From: Candidatus Accumulibacter propinquus
Lineage (GTDB): Bacteria > Pseudomonadota > Gammaproteobacteria > Burkholderiales > Rhodocyclaceae
DNA: 64,000 nt
Direction: 5' to 3'
NCBI GenBank assembly: GCA_016714935.1
Contig: JADKBU010000056.1
Coordinates: 43,565-107,564, forward strand
Shown here: in pieces, positions 18,431-26,046 of the stretch
Layout: the number at the start of each line of letters is the position of its first letter
Numbering within the stretch: position 1 is the stretch's first letter
Made by a program: the position numbers and the translations under genes
Notes under the pieces: model-generated
What the model was told of the DNA's origin: nothing
What the model saw: only the letters and a program-made list of their open reading frames with translations
Databases searched by the model: none

Positions 18431-18811
18431 TCAGGGTTGTTGGTTACGCAGGAAATCGGCGGTGTTGAAAAAGGAGAGCATCAATTGCTCGCGTAGCGCT
18501 CTTCGATACCGACGGACTCCATCGCCAGAACCATACGCGACCCACTGGTCACGCTCGCTTTCACCGATGGCAAAGGGCAGATGACGGCGCGCAGCATCGG
18601 ATGACCGATGTTCTCGACATAGAGGTCAGGGCCGCCGAGCCAGCCCGAAAGGAACATGTACAGTTTGTCCTGCGAGGACGAACTCGACCGGGTGCAGGGG
18701 CACGAATCGTGGCGAAACTGGGGAACGCTGTCCATCAGCTCGTAGAAGCGATTGCAGCCTGGCCAGCGTGCTTTCGCCACCGATCAGTTGGTAAGGAGTT
18801 TGCTGCTGCAT
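18431..18811 (-). pseudogene. Group II truncated haemoglobin, multiple frameshifts
   Basis: Read across frames, the region spells a 2-on-2 globin. From ATG 18811 it gives TPYQLIGGESTLARL, then NRFYELMDSVPQF, ALHPVEF, KLYMFLSGWLGGPDLYVE, GHPMLR, RHLPFAIGESERDQWV, and finally MLSFFNTADFLRNQQP with TGA at 18431-18433. FLSGWLGGP with the following GHP-LR-RH is characteristic of group II truncated globins, with the proximal histidine in RH. At least five single-base insertions or deletions are needed within 380 bp, a far higher density than in purD or typA. Either local consensus quality is very poor or the gene is genuinely decaying; the IS end lies 170 bp away. Confidence 0.75.
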
Positions 18812-18980
18812 GGCTGTTCGGGCGCTCCTGACGTGAAGGTGGAAACCGCTGGAGTGGTGTGTCTGTGCCGGGAAAACGCGTGCGGTTTCCCAGATCGGGG
18901 TGGAATGGCGTGTTGCCGACCGTTAGCCCAAGCGCTGAATTCTACCTGCAGCCCTTTCGACGTGCGCAGATCCCAATTCA

Positions 18981-18998
18981 GGTATGAGCCTGAACGAG
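18981..18998 (+). repeat. Left terminal inverted repeat of the IS
   Basis: An 18-bp sequence identical to the reverse complement of 20590-20607. The match stops sharply on both sides (left flank ATTCA, right-end flank ACGT). Confidence 0.75.
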
Positions 18999-19239
18999 TA
19001 ACGGAATGGGTGACGCGGTGGTGTGGGTTGAGGGGTTGAAAAGGGAAGTCTAACGGATTCCGCCGAGGGGCGTTGAGATGATCCTGACGGGTTGGTTTTG
19101 ATCTTGGGGGTAAAGGAATATTTATTCCGGTGGTACGCTTTGCTGCCCGCAGGGCTTCCGGCGGGCAGATGGCGCAGCCATTCGTCCGTCTGGCAAGCGG
19201 AGCGCGGCAGTCGTTGGGTGGCATCGTCGGGGGTCCGTG

Positions 19240-20499
19240 TCAGGCTCGGCGCTTGGGCTTGACGAAGCCGGCAAAGAGTTCGCGTTTGGCGCGTTGCATG
19301 GCCTGGGCGGCAGCCAGATCGGTTTGTGACTTGGCCTGAGCCTGCAAGGCTGCCAAGGTGACACCTGGCTGGAAGGTGAGCAGGTCTTGCGCCGCCAACT
19401 GGACCAAACGTTCGAGCGGCGTCTTCACATCCTGAGGCTTGTAGCGCTTGACGGTCTTGCCCTTGTCATTGGTAATCGAGGTCGCGAACAGGCACGGGCG
19501 ATGCAGATTGAGCCAGGGATTGAACGTTTCCTGGTAGAACGCGTTGATCGGCTTGGCATACGCCTGCGGGATATGATCGTAGCCCATGTGCCTGCGTACC
19601 ACGCTGGCATTCTTGCTCTCGGCCAGGGCGTTGTCGTTGCTGTGCCGAGAGCGTGACTTGGTTTGCTCGATGCGCAGTTTCTCCAGCAGCTTCGCGACGT
19701 GATGGTTGATGTACTCGGAGCCGTTGTCGGAGTGAAATCCGACGATGACGAACGGGAACTGATCGATGATCAAGGCCAGCACGGGCAACAAGAAGGCCTC
19801 GCTGATGCCCTGCACGCACGCCTCGACCTGCCACTGACTGACGGCATCGACGCAGGTGATGTGATAGACGCCCTTGACGCCGTCCTGATCGCCCTGGTGA
19901 ACGGTATCGATGCGCACAAAGCCGGCGCGTCCCTCGGGACCGGGGGCTTTGCGCACGCCAATCGCGTTGCACACCGGGCGGGTCTTGGTGAAGTTCCTGC
20001 GCTGGGCCTGATAGCCGGCGCTCTTGCGTAGGTTGTACAGGTGCGAGACGGACAGCGTGGCCAGGCGCTCATAGCGGGGATCGCCATAGTCCCGGTAAGC
20101 CCGTTGCAGAAGGTGCGCAATGGCCGGCCCGCAGACGTCTTCATGAGCCTGGTCCATCTCGACGAGCAACGCCACATCAAGGGCGGTGTATTTGCGCGCA
20201 AAGGGCGCTGCAGGGGCACGGTAGCGTTTGGCCAAGGGGACCGCAGCCAGGCGGTTACGCTGCCACCGGGTGACCAGACGCGTGACCTGCGCCCGACTGT
20301 AGCCACTGGTGTGCTGCAGGTACCTCAGCAGTACACCACGCTCGCGCTTCTTGCGACCGGGGTAGTCAAAGCGGGTGAGCACGCGACTGATGTGCTCATA
20401 CCGCTCGCTATCGCCGCCTGCCGCCGAAAACTCTATCGAGGTGCTGGCGCTGAGAAACGCCTCGATCTGCTCGATCGTCGTCAGCCGTGCTTCGTTCAT
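19240..20499 (-). CDS. DDE integrase-core (rve) transposase
   Basis: About 419 residues from ATG 20499 (MNEARLTTIEQIEAFL); the frame is open 13 codons further. The N-terminal half contains helix-turn-helix DNA-binding segments (YLQHTSGYSRAQVTRLVTRW). The catalytic core carries the DDE residues: Asp in RIDTVHQGD, Asp in GFHSDNGSEYINHH and Glu in NDNALAESKN. A basic tail ends FVKPKRRA. The layout resembles IS481/IS3-type integrase-core transposases, but the exact IS family is not settled from sequence. The ORF is uninterrupted, so the element may be active. Confidence 0.85.
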   Translation of the reverse strand: MNEARLTTIEQIEAFLSASTSIEFSAAGGDSERYEHISRVLTRFDYPGRKKRERGVLLRYLQHTSGYSRAQVTRLVTRWQRNRLAAVPLAKRYRAPAAPFARKYTALDVALLVEMDQAHEDVCGPAIAHLLQRAYRDYGDPRYERLATLSVSHLYNLRKSAGYQAQRRNFTKTRPVCNAIGVRKAPGPEGRAGFVRIDTVHQGDQDGVKGVYHITCVDAVSQWQVEACVQGISEAFLLPVLALIIDQFPFVIVGFHSDNGSEYINHHVAKLLEKLRIEQTKSRSRHSNDNALAESKNASVVRRHMGYDHIPQAYAKPINAFYQETFNPWLNLHRPCLFATSITNDKGKTVKRYKPQDVKTPLERLVQLAAQDLLTFQPGVTLAALQAQAKSQTDLAAAQAMQRAKRELFAGFVKPKRRA

Positions 20500-20589
20500 G
20501 TGGATCACCATCCTTGCGATGATCAACCCACACCTCATTTCCCCCCCAATTTCTATTCTTCAGGCTCATCCCTGGTTGGAAAGACGCTC

Positions 20590-20607
20590 CTCGTTCAGGC
20601 TCATACC
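20590..20607 (-). repeat. Right terminal inverted repeat of the IS
   Basis: Perfect inverted partner of 18981-18998, 91 bp outside the transposase start. The subterminal imperfect copy at about 20563-20573 may be a second transposase-binding site. Confidence 0.75.
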
Positions 20608-20715
20608 ACGTTGGACAAGGCTTTGGCAGCGTCTGCATCTTTCCGGTTCGTGCTTCCTGTCAGGTCTTCGTCGCGTGGCGCGCAGTCGGCGCGAGATGAG
20701 CACGCCGGGGCCTTC

Positions 20716-20724
20716 TGTTATACT
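20716..20724 (+). promoter_or_regulatory. Extended -10 promoter for kdsD
   Basis: TG-T-TATACT at 20716-20724 is a good extended -10 element, 27 bp before the kdsD ATG and outside the IS. No convincing -35 is present at the usual spacing. Confidence 0.4.
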
Positions 20725-20750
20725 CGCACCATGATAACCGCTGCCTTCTC

Positions 20751-21734
20751 ATGAGCCAAATCCAGCCCTCGTCGAATGCGCTCAATCTTGCTCGCCGGGT
20801 GCTGCGCATTGAAGCCGAGGCCGTCCTGGCTCTGATCGACCGCATCGACAGTGATTTTCTCCAGGCGTTGCGGCTGATTCTCAATTGTCGTGGGCGGGTG
20901 GTGGTCAGTGGCATGGGCAAGTCCGGGCATGTTGGACGCAAGATCGCGTCGACCCTGGCCAGCACCGGCACCCCGGCGTATTTTGTGCATCCGGCGGAAG
21001 CCAGCCATGGTGACCTCGGGATGATTACCCGCGACGATGTGCTGATCGCGCTTTCCAATTCGGGCGAGAGTGCCGAACTGCTGATGATCGTTCCGATCAT
21101 CAAGCGGCAGGGGGCCAAGCTCATCAGTTTGACCGGCAATGCACAGTCGACGCTGGCCATCGAGGCAGACGTGCACCTTGACGCTGCCGTTAAGCAGGAA
21201 GCGTGTCCGCTGAACCTCGCGCCCACTGCCAGCACTACCGCTGTGCTGGCACTGGGCGATGCGCTGGCGGTGGCCCTGCTGGATTCGCGTGGTTTTGGCG
21301 CCGAGGATTTTGCTCGCTCGCACCCTGGCGGCTCGCTCGGGCGTCGCCTGCTGACGCACGTTCGCGACGTGATGCGCGTTGGCAGGGCGGTCCCGGAAGT
21401 CGTTCCCGCCACCACTTTGCCCGATGCCATCCTCGAAATGTCGCGTGGCGGAATTGGCATGACCGCTGTGGTCAGCCCGGAGCATCGGGTGATCGGTATC
21501 GTCACCGACGGCGACTTGCGGCGTGCGTTCGCCAGGAACCTCGATCTGCGCGCATTGACGGTGAGCGACATCATGGGCCGGGAGCCACGCGCGATCGGAC
21601 CTGAGCGTCTCGCGGTAGAGGCGGTGGAGATGATGGAGCAGCACCGGATCAACCAGTTGCCGGTGGTTGACGAAACGGGCATTCTGGTCGGCGCACTCAA
21701 CATGCACGACCTCTTCAAGGCCAAGGTGATCTGA
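20751..21734 (+). CDS. kdsD: D-arabinose 5-phosphate isomerase (KpsF/GutQ family)
   Basis: It interconverts ribulose 5-phosphate and arabinose 5-phosphate, the first step toward KDO for LPS. The 327-residue product has an N-terminal SIS domain (RVVVSGMGKSGHVGRKIAS, TPAYFVHPAEASHGDLGMI, ALSNSGESAELL, APTASTTAVLALGDALA) and two C-terminal CBS domains (about 210-325) ending NMHDLFKAKVI. The HPGGSLGRRLL linker is typical. It starts the local LPS transcript, but kdsC, which normally follows, is absent. Confidence 0.95.
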   Translation: MSQIQPSSNALNLARRVLRIEAEAVLALIDRIDSDFLQALRLILNCRGRVVVSGMGKSGHVGRKIASTLASTGTPAYFVHPAEASHGDLGMITRDDVLIALSNSGESAELLMIVPIIKRQGAKLISLTGNAQSTLAIEADVHLDAAVKQEACPLNLAPTASTTAVLALGDALAVALLDSRGFGAEDFARSHPGGSLGRRLLTHVRDVMRVGRAVPEVVPATTLPDAILEMSRGGIGMTAVVSPEHRVIGIVTDGDLRRAFARNLDLRALTVSDIMGREPRAIGPERLAVEAVEMMEQHRINQLPVVDETGILVGALNMHDLFKAKVI

Positions 21735-21852
21735 TGTGGGCCACCCACGACTGTGAACGCGGAAGCGTCAGCACCCCTGGTCGCCGACGTATTCAACGAG
21801 TTGACCAACCGTTCGGCGCGCTGCCGTCACCGTGTTTCACGATGGCCGGGCG

Positions 21853-22440
21853 ATGAGACAGTGGAGTAGCGCGGTTCTGCCGCTCAGCATTCTCCTGATC
21901 CTGCTCGCACTGACTTCCTGGCTGCGCTACGCGACCGAATTCCCAGAAGCACGAAGCGATGGGAAGAATCGTCACGACCCCGACTACATCGTCACCGATG
22001 CGAAGGGACGCAAGCTCGACCCATCGGGCAGACTGCTGTACACGCTGGTGGCTGATGAGCTTCGCCACTACCCGGACGACGATACGACGGATTTTCTGGG
22101 GCCGACCTTGGTGTACCTGCATCCGACGCGGCCGCCGGTGACCATCAGTGCTCGCTACGGTCATTCGACTGCGCAAGCTCAACGCGTGGATCTCAGCGAG
22201 CAGGTCGAGGTACGCCGCGCGGCCACTGACAAGGATGCGGAACTGCTGGCCGAGACGTCCGAACTGACGGTACTGACCGAAGAGGAAAAGGCTTTCACCA
22301 GGAGCAAGGTGCTGATCACCCAGGGGAACTCGTGGGTACAGGGGGTCGGCATGCAGGCCGACAACCAGTTGCAGACCTATATACTCGAATCGCAGGTTAC
22401 CGGACAAATCGAGAGCCATTTCGCCAGGAAGAAACCCTAG
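21853..22440 (+). CDS. lptC: LPS export protein LptC
   Basis: A 195-residue bitopic inner-membrane protein of the Lpt bridge, taking LPS from LptBFG to LptA. One N-terminal helix (VLPLSILLILLALTSWL) precedes a periplasmic beta-jellyroll containing DYIVTDAKGRKLDPSGRL, YTLVADELRHYPDDD and TSELTVLTEEEKAFT. Start ATG 21853 (MRQWSSAV) is chosen over ATG 21832. The order lptC-lptA is conserved, but 97 bp rather than kdsC separates it from kdsD. Confidence 0.88.
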   Translation: MRQWSSAVLPLSILLILLALTSWLRYATEFPEARSDGKNRHDPDYIVTDAKGRKLDPSGRLLYTLVADELRHYPDDDTTDFLGPTLVYLHPTRPPVTISARYGHSTAQAQRVDLSEQVEVRRAATDKDAELLAETSELTVLTEEEKAFTRSKVLITQGNSWVQGVGMQADNQLQTYILESQVTGQIESHFARKKP

Positions 22441-22442
22441 AC

Positions 22443-23060
22443 ATGAAGAAGACCGTTTGCGGTGTCTGCGCGAGCAGCCTCATCGTCGCCCTTTCGATGC
22501 CGGCGCAGGCCGAGCGGGCTGACCGCGAGAAGCCGATCCACCTGGAAGCGGACCGCATGAGCATCGACGACGTCAAGAAGGTCAAGATTCTCGAGGGCAA
22601 TGCGGTCCTCATCCAGGGCACGATGGAACTGCGCACCAGTCGGCTGGTCGTCACGGAAGACGCCGATGGCTTCCAGAAGGCGTCCGCCATCGGCGGGGCC
22701 AACGGCCTCGCGCATTTCAGGCAGAAGCGTGAGGGGCGCGACGACTTCACCGAAGGTGAGGCCGAGCGCATCGACCATGACGCACGTAGCGAAATCACCG
22801 AGTTCTTCATTCGCGCCTGGGTGCAAAGTGGGCTCGACGAAGTGAAGGGGCAGTACATCTCCTACGATGCTTTGAACGAGAAATATCTGGCCACCACCGG
22901 CGGCGGCACCAAGAGCGCTACAGGTGTTGGGCAGGCGCGTGTGCGCGCGATCATCCAGCCCAAGAGCAAGGACGAGAAACCGGCCGAGAAGCCGGCCGAG
23001 AAGAAAGGTGAGCCGTTGACGCTCAAACCCGCGCCCAAGGTCAACCCCCGGCTTGACTGA
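22443..23060 (+). CDS. lptA: LPS transport periplasmic protein LptA
   Basis: A 205-residue periplasmic bridge protein with a signal peptide ending ALSMPAQAE. The OstA-like fold is shown by KPIHLEADRMSIDDVKKVK, GNAVLIQGTMELRTSRLVV and RIDHDARSEITEF. The C-terminus has a low-complexity stretch with KPAEKPAEKK. ATG 22443 lies 2 nt after the lptC stop. The next gene would normally be lptB, encoding the ATPase; here the frame is followed by a short repeat region and pilM. Confidence 0.9.
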   Translation: MKKTVCGVCASSLIVALSMPAQAERADREKPIHLEADRMSIDDVKKVKILEGNAVLIQGTMELRTSRLVVTEDADGFQKASAIGGANGLAHFRQKREGRDDFTEGEAERIDHDARSEITEFFIRAWVQSGLDEVKGQYISYDALNEKYLATTGGGTKSATGVGQARVRAIIQPKSKDEKPAEKPAEKKGEPLTLKPAPKVNPRLD

Positions 23061-23085
23061 ACGCACGTCCGGTGCGGCCAGAAAA

Positions 23086-23147
23086 ATTGCTTTACACGCT
23101 GCAGGCTTGTTGTTAGATTGCTTTACACGCTGCAGGCTTGTTGTTAG
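23086..23147 (+). repeat. Perfect 31-bp tandem duplication
   Basis: A 31-bp unit (starting ATTGCTTTACACGCTGCAGG) occurs twice head to tail at 23086-23116 and 23117-23147 with no mismatch. It lies in the 160-bp gap between lptA and pilM and contains a complete promoter-like sequence. Confidence 0.95.
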
Positions 23148-23150
23148 CAT
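23091..23150 (+). promoter_or_regulatory. Duplicated sigma-70-like promoter of pilMNOPQ
   Basis: Each repeat carries TTTACA followed by a 17-nt spacer. The first -10 is TAGATT (23114-23119) and the second TAGCAT (23145-23150). Spacing is ideal; each -10 matches 4 of 6 consensus bases. An AT-rich leader leads into pilM. Confidence 0.5.
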
Positions 23151-23220
23151 CTAAAGTAAAATATCTAAAAACACGCTAACTGCAAATTATTGAAGGGTTT
23201 TTTGAGCAGGGGGTGGCGAG

Positions 23221-24300
23221 TTGCAGCTTGATCTTTCGATCTTTAATCCCAAGGCCCGCTCATTGATCGGGCTGGACGTCAGTTCGTCGTCGGTGAAGAT
23301 GGTCGAGTTGGCCAGCGATGGCAAGGGCGGCTACCGGGTCGAGCGTTACGCGATCGAGGTCTTGCCAAGGGATGTCGTTTCGGACGGCAACATCGTCAAC
23401 CTCGAGGCAGCTGCGGAATCCGTCAGGCGGGCCTGGAAGAAACTCGCGACTTCGACGCGGCACGTGGCCATTGCCCTGCCGGCGTCACACGTCATTACCA
23501 AGAAGATCATCGTTGCGGCGGGGCAACGCGAGGAGGAACTGGAGCTGTTGGTCGAGTCGGAAGCCAATCAGTACATTCCGTTCGCGCTCGACGAGGTGAA
23601 CCTCGATTTTCAGGTGGTGGGACCGGCGCCATCGTCGCCGGATGAGATTGAGGTTTTGATCGCCGCGTCGCGCAAGGAAAAGGTGGAAGACCGGGTTGCC
23701 GTTGCCGAATCGGCCGGCCTCAAGCCGGTGGTATTGGACGTCGAATCCTACGCCGTGCTGGCGGCTTTCGAGTTGATCGAGGCACAACTTCCGGAGCGCG
23801 GCAAGGGGCAGATCGTTGCCTTGGTGGATATTGGCGCGAACGTCATGAACTTGACCGTTCTCCGCAACAGCCAGCCGCTTTACGTGCGCGAGCAGGCCTT
23901 TGGCGGCAATCAGCTGACACAGGACATCGCCCGTCTCTTCGGAATGACTTTTGAGGAGGCCGAAACCGAGAAGCGCCATCACAATTTGCCGGAAAAATAC
24001 GACACGGAACTGTTGCGGCCATTTCTCGAGGCCATGGCTCTGGAGCTTTCGCGGGCCCTGCAGTTCTTCTTCACCTCGACCCAGTTCAACCAGATCAACC
24101 ATATTGTCCTGGCGGGGGGGTGTGCAGTCATCCCTGGTGCCGATGAAGTCGTTGCGTCCCGAACACAGATCAGCACCATCATTGCCAATCCCTTTGCCGA
24201 GATGTTGCTGTCCGATCGGGTTCGCGGGAAGAGTCTGGCGACAGATGCGTCGTCATTGATGGTCGCCTGCGGGCTCGCGCTGCGGAGATTCGACCAATGA
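23221..24300 (+). CDS. pilM: Type IV pilus inner-membrane platform protein PilM
   Basis: A 359-residue actin-like cytoplasmic protein that binds the N-terminus of PilN and links the ATPases to the alignment complex. ATPase-fold motifs: LIGLDVSSSSVKMVEL (phosphate 1), VALVDIGANVMNLTVL (phosphate 2) and HIVLAGGCAVIPGADEVV (adenosine). The predicted start is TTG 23221; no ATG gives the conserved N-terminus. It is the first gene of pilMNOPQ, where junctions overlap by 4 nt through pilP. The gene usually found divergently upstream (a class A penicillin-binding protein) is not here. Confidence 0.94.
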   Translation: MQLDLSIFNPKARSLIGLDVSSSSVKMVELASDGKGGYRVERYAIEVLPRDVVSDGNIVNLEAAAESVRRAWKKLATSTRHVAIALPASHVITKKIIVAAGQREEELELLVESEANQYIPFALDEVNLDFQVVGPAPSSPDEIEVLIAASRKEKVEDRVAVAESAGLKPVVLDVESYAVLAAFELIEAQLPERGKGQIVALVDIGANVMNLTVLRNSQPLYVREQAFGGNQLTQDIARLFGMTFEEAETEKRHHNLPEKYDTELLRPFLEAMALELSRALQFFFTSTQFNQINHIVLAGGCAVIPGADEVVASRTQISTIIANPFAEMLLSDRVRGKSLATDASSLMVACGLALRRFDQ

Positions 24301-24863
24301 TGCGCATCAATCTCCTTCCGCATCGGGAAGAAAAGCGCCGGGCGAGACGGCAGCAGTTCTATGCCTTGTTGGGCCTGGTCACCGTTCTTTCGGGACTGAT
24401 CGTCTTTCTGGTCTACTCGGTGATTGGCGGATATATTTCCGCACAGGACGCCAGAAACGATTTCCTGAAAAAGGAGATCACCCTGCTGGACAAGCAGATC
24501 GATCAGATCAAGCGGCTCAAGGAGCAGAGCGACGCCTTGATGGAACGCAAGCGGATCATCGAATCACTGCAGCGCGATCGTGCGGAAGCTGTGCGCTTGT
24601 TGAGTGAACTGGCCAAACAGATGCCCGAGGGCGTGTACCTCCGTTCGCTGAAGCAGGAAGGACAGCGGATCAGCCTCTTTGGACTCGCCCAGTCGAGCGC
24701 GCGAGTGTCCACGCTGATGCGTAACATTGAAGCTTCACCGTGGCTGGAAAAGCCGCAGTTACTTGAAATCAAGGCAGTGACGGTCGACAAGCGGCGTCTC
24801 AACGAGTTCAGCATGAATGCGTCGCTCAAGAGAGTTGCCGCGGCGAAAGGAGGGCAGAAGTGA
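24297..24863 (+). CDS. pilN: Type IV pilus alignment protein PilN
   Basis: A 188-residue bitopic protein. The short cytoplasmic N-terminus carries the conserved PilM-binding motif INLLPHREEKR. It is followed by a transmembrane helix (about 22-45), a coiled coil (about 50-95, rich in Lys/Asp/Gln) and a ferredoxin-like periplasmic domain containing MPEGVYLRSLKQEGQRISL. The start ATG overlaps the pilM stop; a second ATG follows immediately. It pairs with PilO. Confidence 0.93.
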   Translation: MMRINLLPHREEKRRARRQQFYALLGLVTVLSGLIVFLVYSVIGGYISAQDARNDFLKKEITLLDKQIDQIKRLKEQSDALMERKRIIESLQRDRAEAVRLLSELAKQMPEGVYLRSLKQEGQRISLFGLAQSSARVSTLMRNIEASPWLEKPQLLEIKAVTVDKRRLNEFSMNASLKRVAAAKGGQK

Positions 24864-25534
24864 AAGCGCCCGTTCTTCCGAGCATTGATTTCCGCGCCAT
24901 ACTGCGGGACTTTCAGAACCTCAATCCCAAGGATGTCGGCGCGTGGCCGGTCGTGCCGCGCGTCAGCGTACTGGTGGGCGTGCTGCTGCTGATCCTGCTT
25001 GCCGGCTGGTTCCTGGTCTGGGTTGACCAGTTGGAGGCTTTGCAGGCCAAGCAGCGGACCGAGTTGAAGCTGCGCGAAGAGTTTGTGGTCAAGAAAAAAC
25101 AGGCCGTAAACCTTGACCTCTACATCCAGCAGTTGAACGAAATCGATCGCTCCTTTGGGGCGCTGCTGAAACAGCTGCCGAACAAGTCGGAAGTCGAATC
25201 TTTGCTGGTGGAAATCAACCAGGCGGGGATGGGACGGGGGCTTCAGTTCGAGTTGTTCAAGCCCGGCGCCGAGCAGATCAAGGATTTTTATGCAGAATTG
25301 CCGATCAATGTCCGTCTGACCGGTACCTACCATGACTTTGGTGCCTTCGCTGGGGACATCGGCAAGTTGTCCAGAATCGTGACCTTGAATAATGTGGCCA
25401 TTGTCATCAACCCGCAGAGCAAGGACGGAACGCTGGTGATGGATGCCATTACCAAGACCTTCCGCTATCTTGACGAGGAAGAACTGGCAGCGAAGAAGAA
25501 GGCCGCCCAAGCCGCCAAGGGTGGGAAGAAATGA
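24860..25534 (+). CDS. pilO: Type IV pilus alignment protein PilO
   Basis: A 224-residue bitopic inner-membrane protein and PilN partner. The transmembrane segment is at about 34-55 (VLVGVLLLILLAGWFLVW). A coiled coil follows (about 60-110) and then a periplasmic ferredoxin-like domain with LPNKSEVESLLVEINQAG and YHDFGAFAGDIGKLSRIV. It has a Lys/Ala-rich C-terminus. The start overlaps the pilN stop (ATGA-type 4-nt overlap). Confidence 0.93.
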   Translation: MKAPVLPSIDFRAILRDFQNLNPKDVGAWPVVPRVSVLVGVLLLILLAGWFLVWVDQLEALQAKQRTELKLREEFVVKKKQAVNLDLYIQQLNEIDRSFGALLKQLPNKSEVESLLVEINQAGMGRGLQFELFKPGAEQIKDFYAELPINVRLTGTYHDFGAFAGDIGKLSRIVTLNNVAIVINPQSKDGTLVMDAITKTFRYLDEEELAAKKKAAQAAKGGKK

Positions 25535-26046
25535 GAAGGCCGGCTATTCTGATTTGCTGTATCGCGTTGGTTGCGTGTTCAACAGACGATCATGAGGAAT
25601 TACGGGAATGGATGGCTGCCGTGGCGCTGGATGCCAAGGCCAAAATCCCTCCACTCCCCGTGGTCGAAGCCTACGAGGCCGTTCCTTACGATGTGGGCAA
25701 CCTCCTTGACCCTTTCAAACCGGCCAAGATGGCTCCTGACGAGAAGAAAGGTGGCGGGGGCTTCCGGCCTGATCTGGATCGGCCGAAAGAGCCGCTGGAG
25801 CTTTATCCCCTGGAATCGCTGAAATACGTCGGTGTGATGACCAGGAAGAAGGTGTCGTATGCCATCGTACAGGTCGACGGTACTTTGCACCAAATCAAGA
25901 TCGGAAACTACATGGGGCAGAACTTCGGCGTGGTGGTGGACGTGTCCGAGTCAGAGATCACCTTGCGAGAACTCATCCAGGATTCGGCGGGTGACTGGGT
26001 GGAACGAACGAGCACCTTGCTGTTGCAGGAGAAGGGAGCGAAGTAA
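25531..26046 (+). CDS. pilP: Type IV pilus lipoprotein PilP
   Basis: A 171-residue lipoprotein. The lipobox LVACS places the lipidated cysteine at residue 16. A long unstructured segment (NLLDPFKPAK and a KKGGGG stretch) is followed by the beta-sandwich HR domain with LESLKYVGVMTRKK, YAIVQVDGTLHQIKIGNYMG and NFGVVVDVSESEITLREL. It connects the PilNO complex to the secretin PilQ. The start overlaps pilO by 4 nt, and the stop abuts the pilQ ATG. Confidence 0.94.
   Translation: MRRPAILICCIALVACSTDDHEELREWMAAVALDAKAKIPPLPVVEAYEAVPYDVGNLLDPFKPAKMAPDEKKGGGGFRPDLDRPKEPLELYPLESLKYVGVMTRKKVSYAIVQVDGTLHQIKIGNYMGQNFGVVVDVSESEITLRELIQDSAGDWVERTSTLLLQEKGAK

Larger units (their letters stand above)
18981..20607 (-). 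mobile_element. Insertion sequence with DDE transposase and 18-bp inverted ends
   Basis: A single transposase gene is bounded by a perfect 18-bp inverted repeat: GGTATGAGCCTGAACGAG at 18981-18998 and its reverse complement at 20590-20607. Total length is about 1.63 kb. A second, imperfect copy of the core (ATGAGCCTGAA) lies inside the right end at about 20563-20573, and a weaker match (ATGATCCTGA) lies inside the left end near 19078. No target-site duplication is evident next to these ends. The element separates the typA/globin block from kdsD. Confidence 0.75.
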
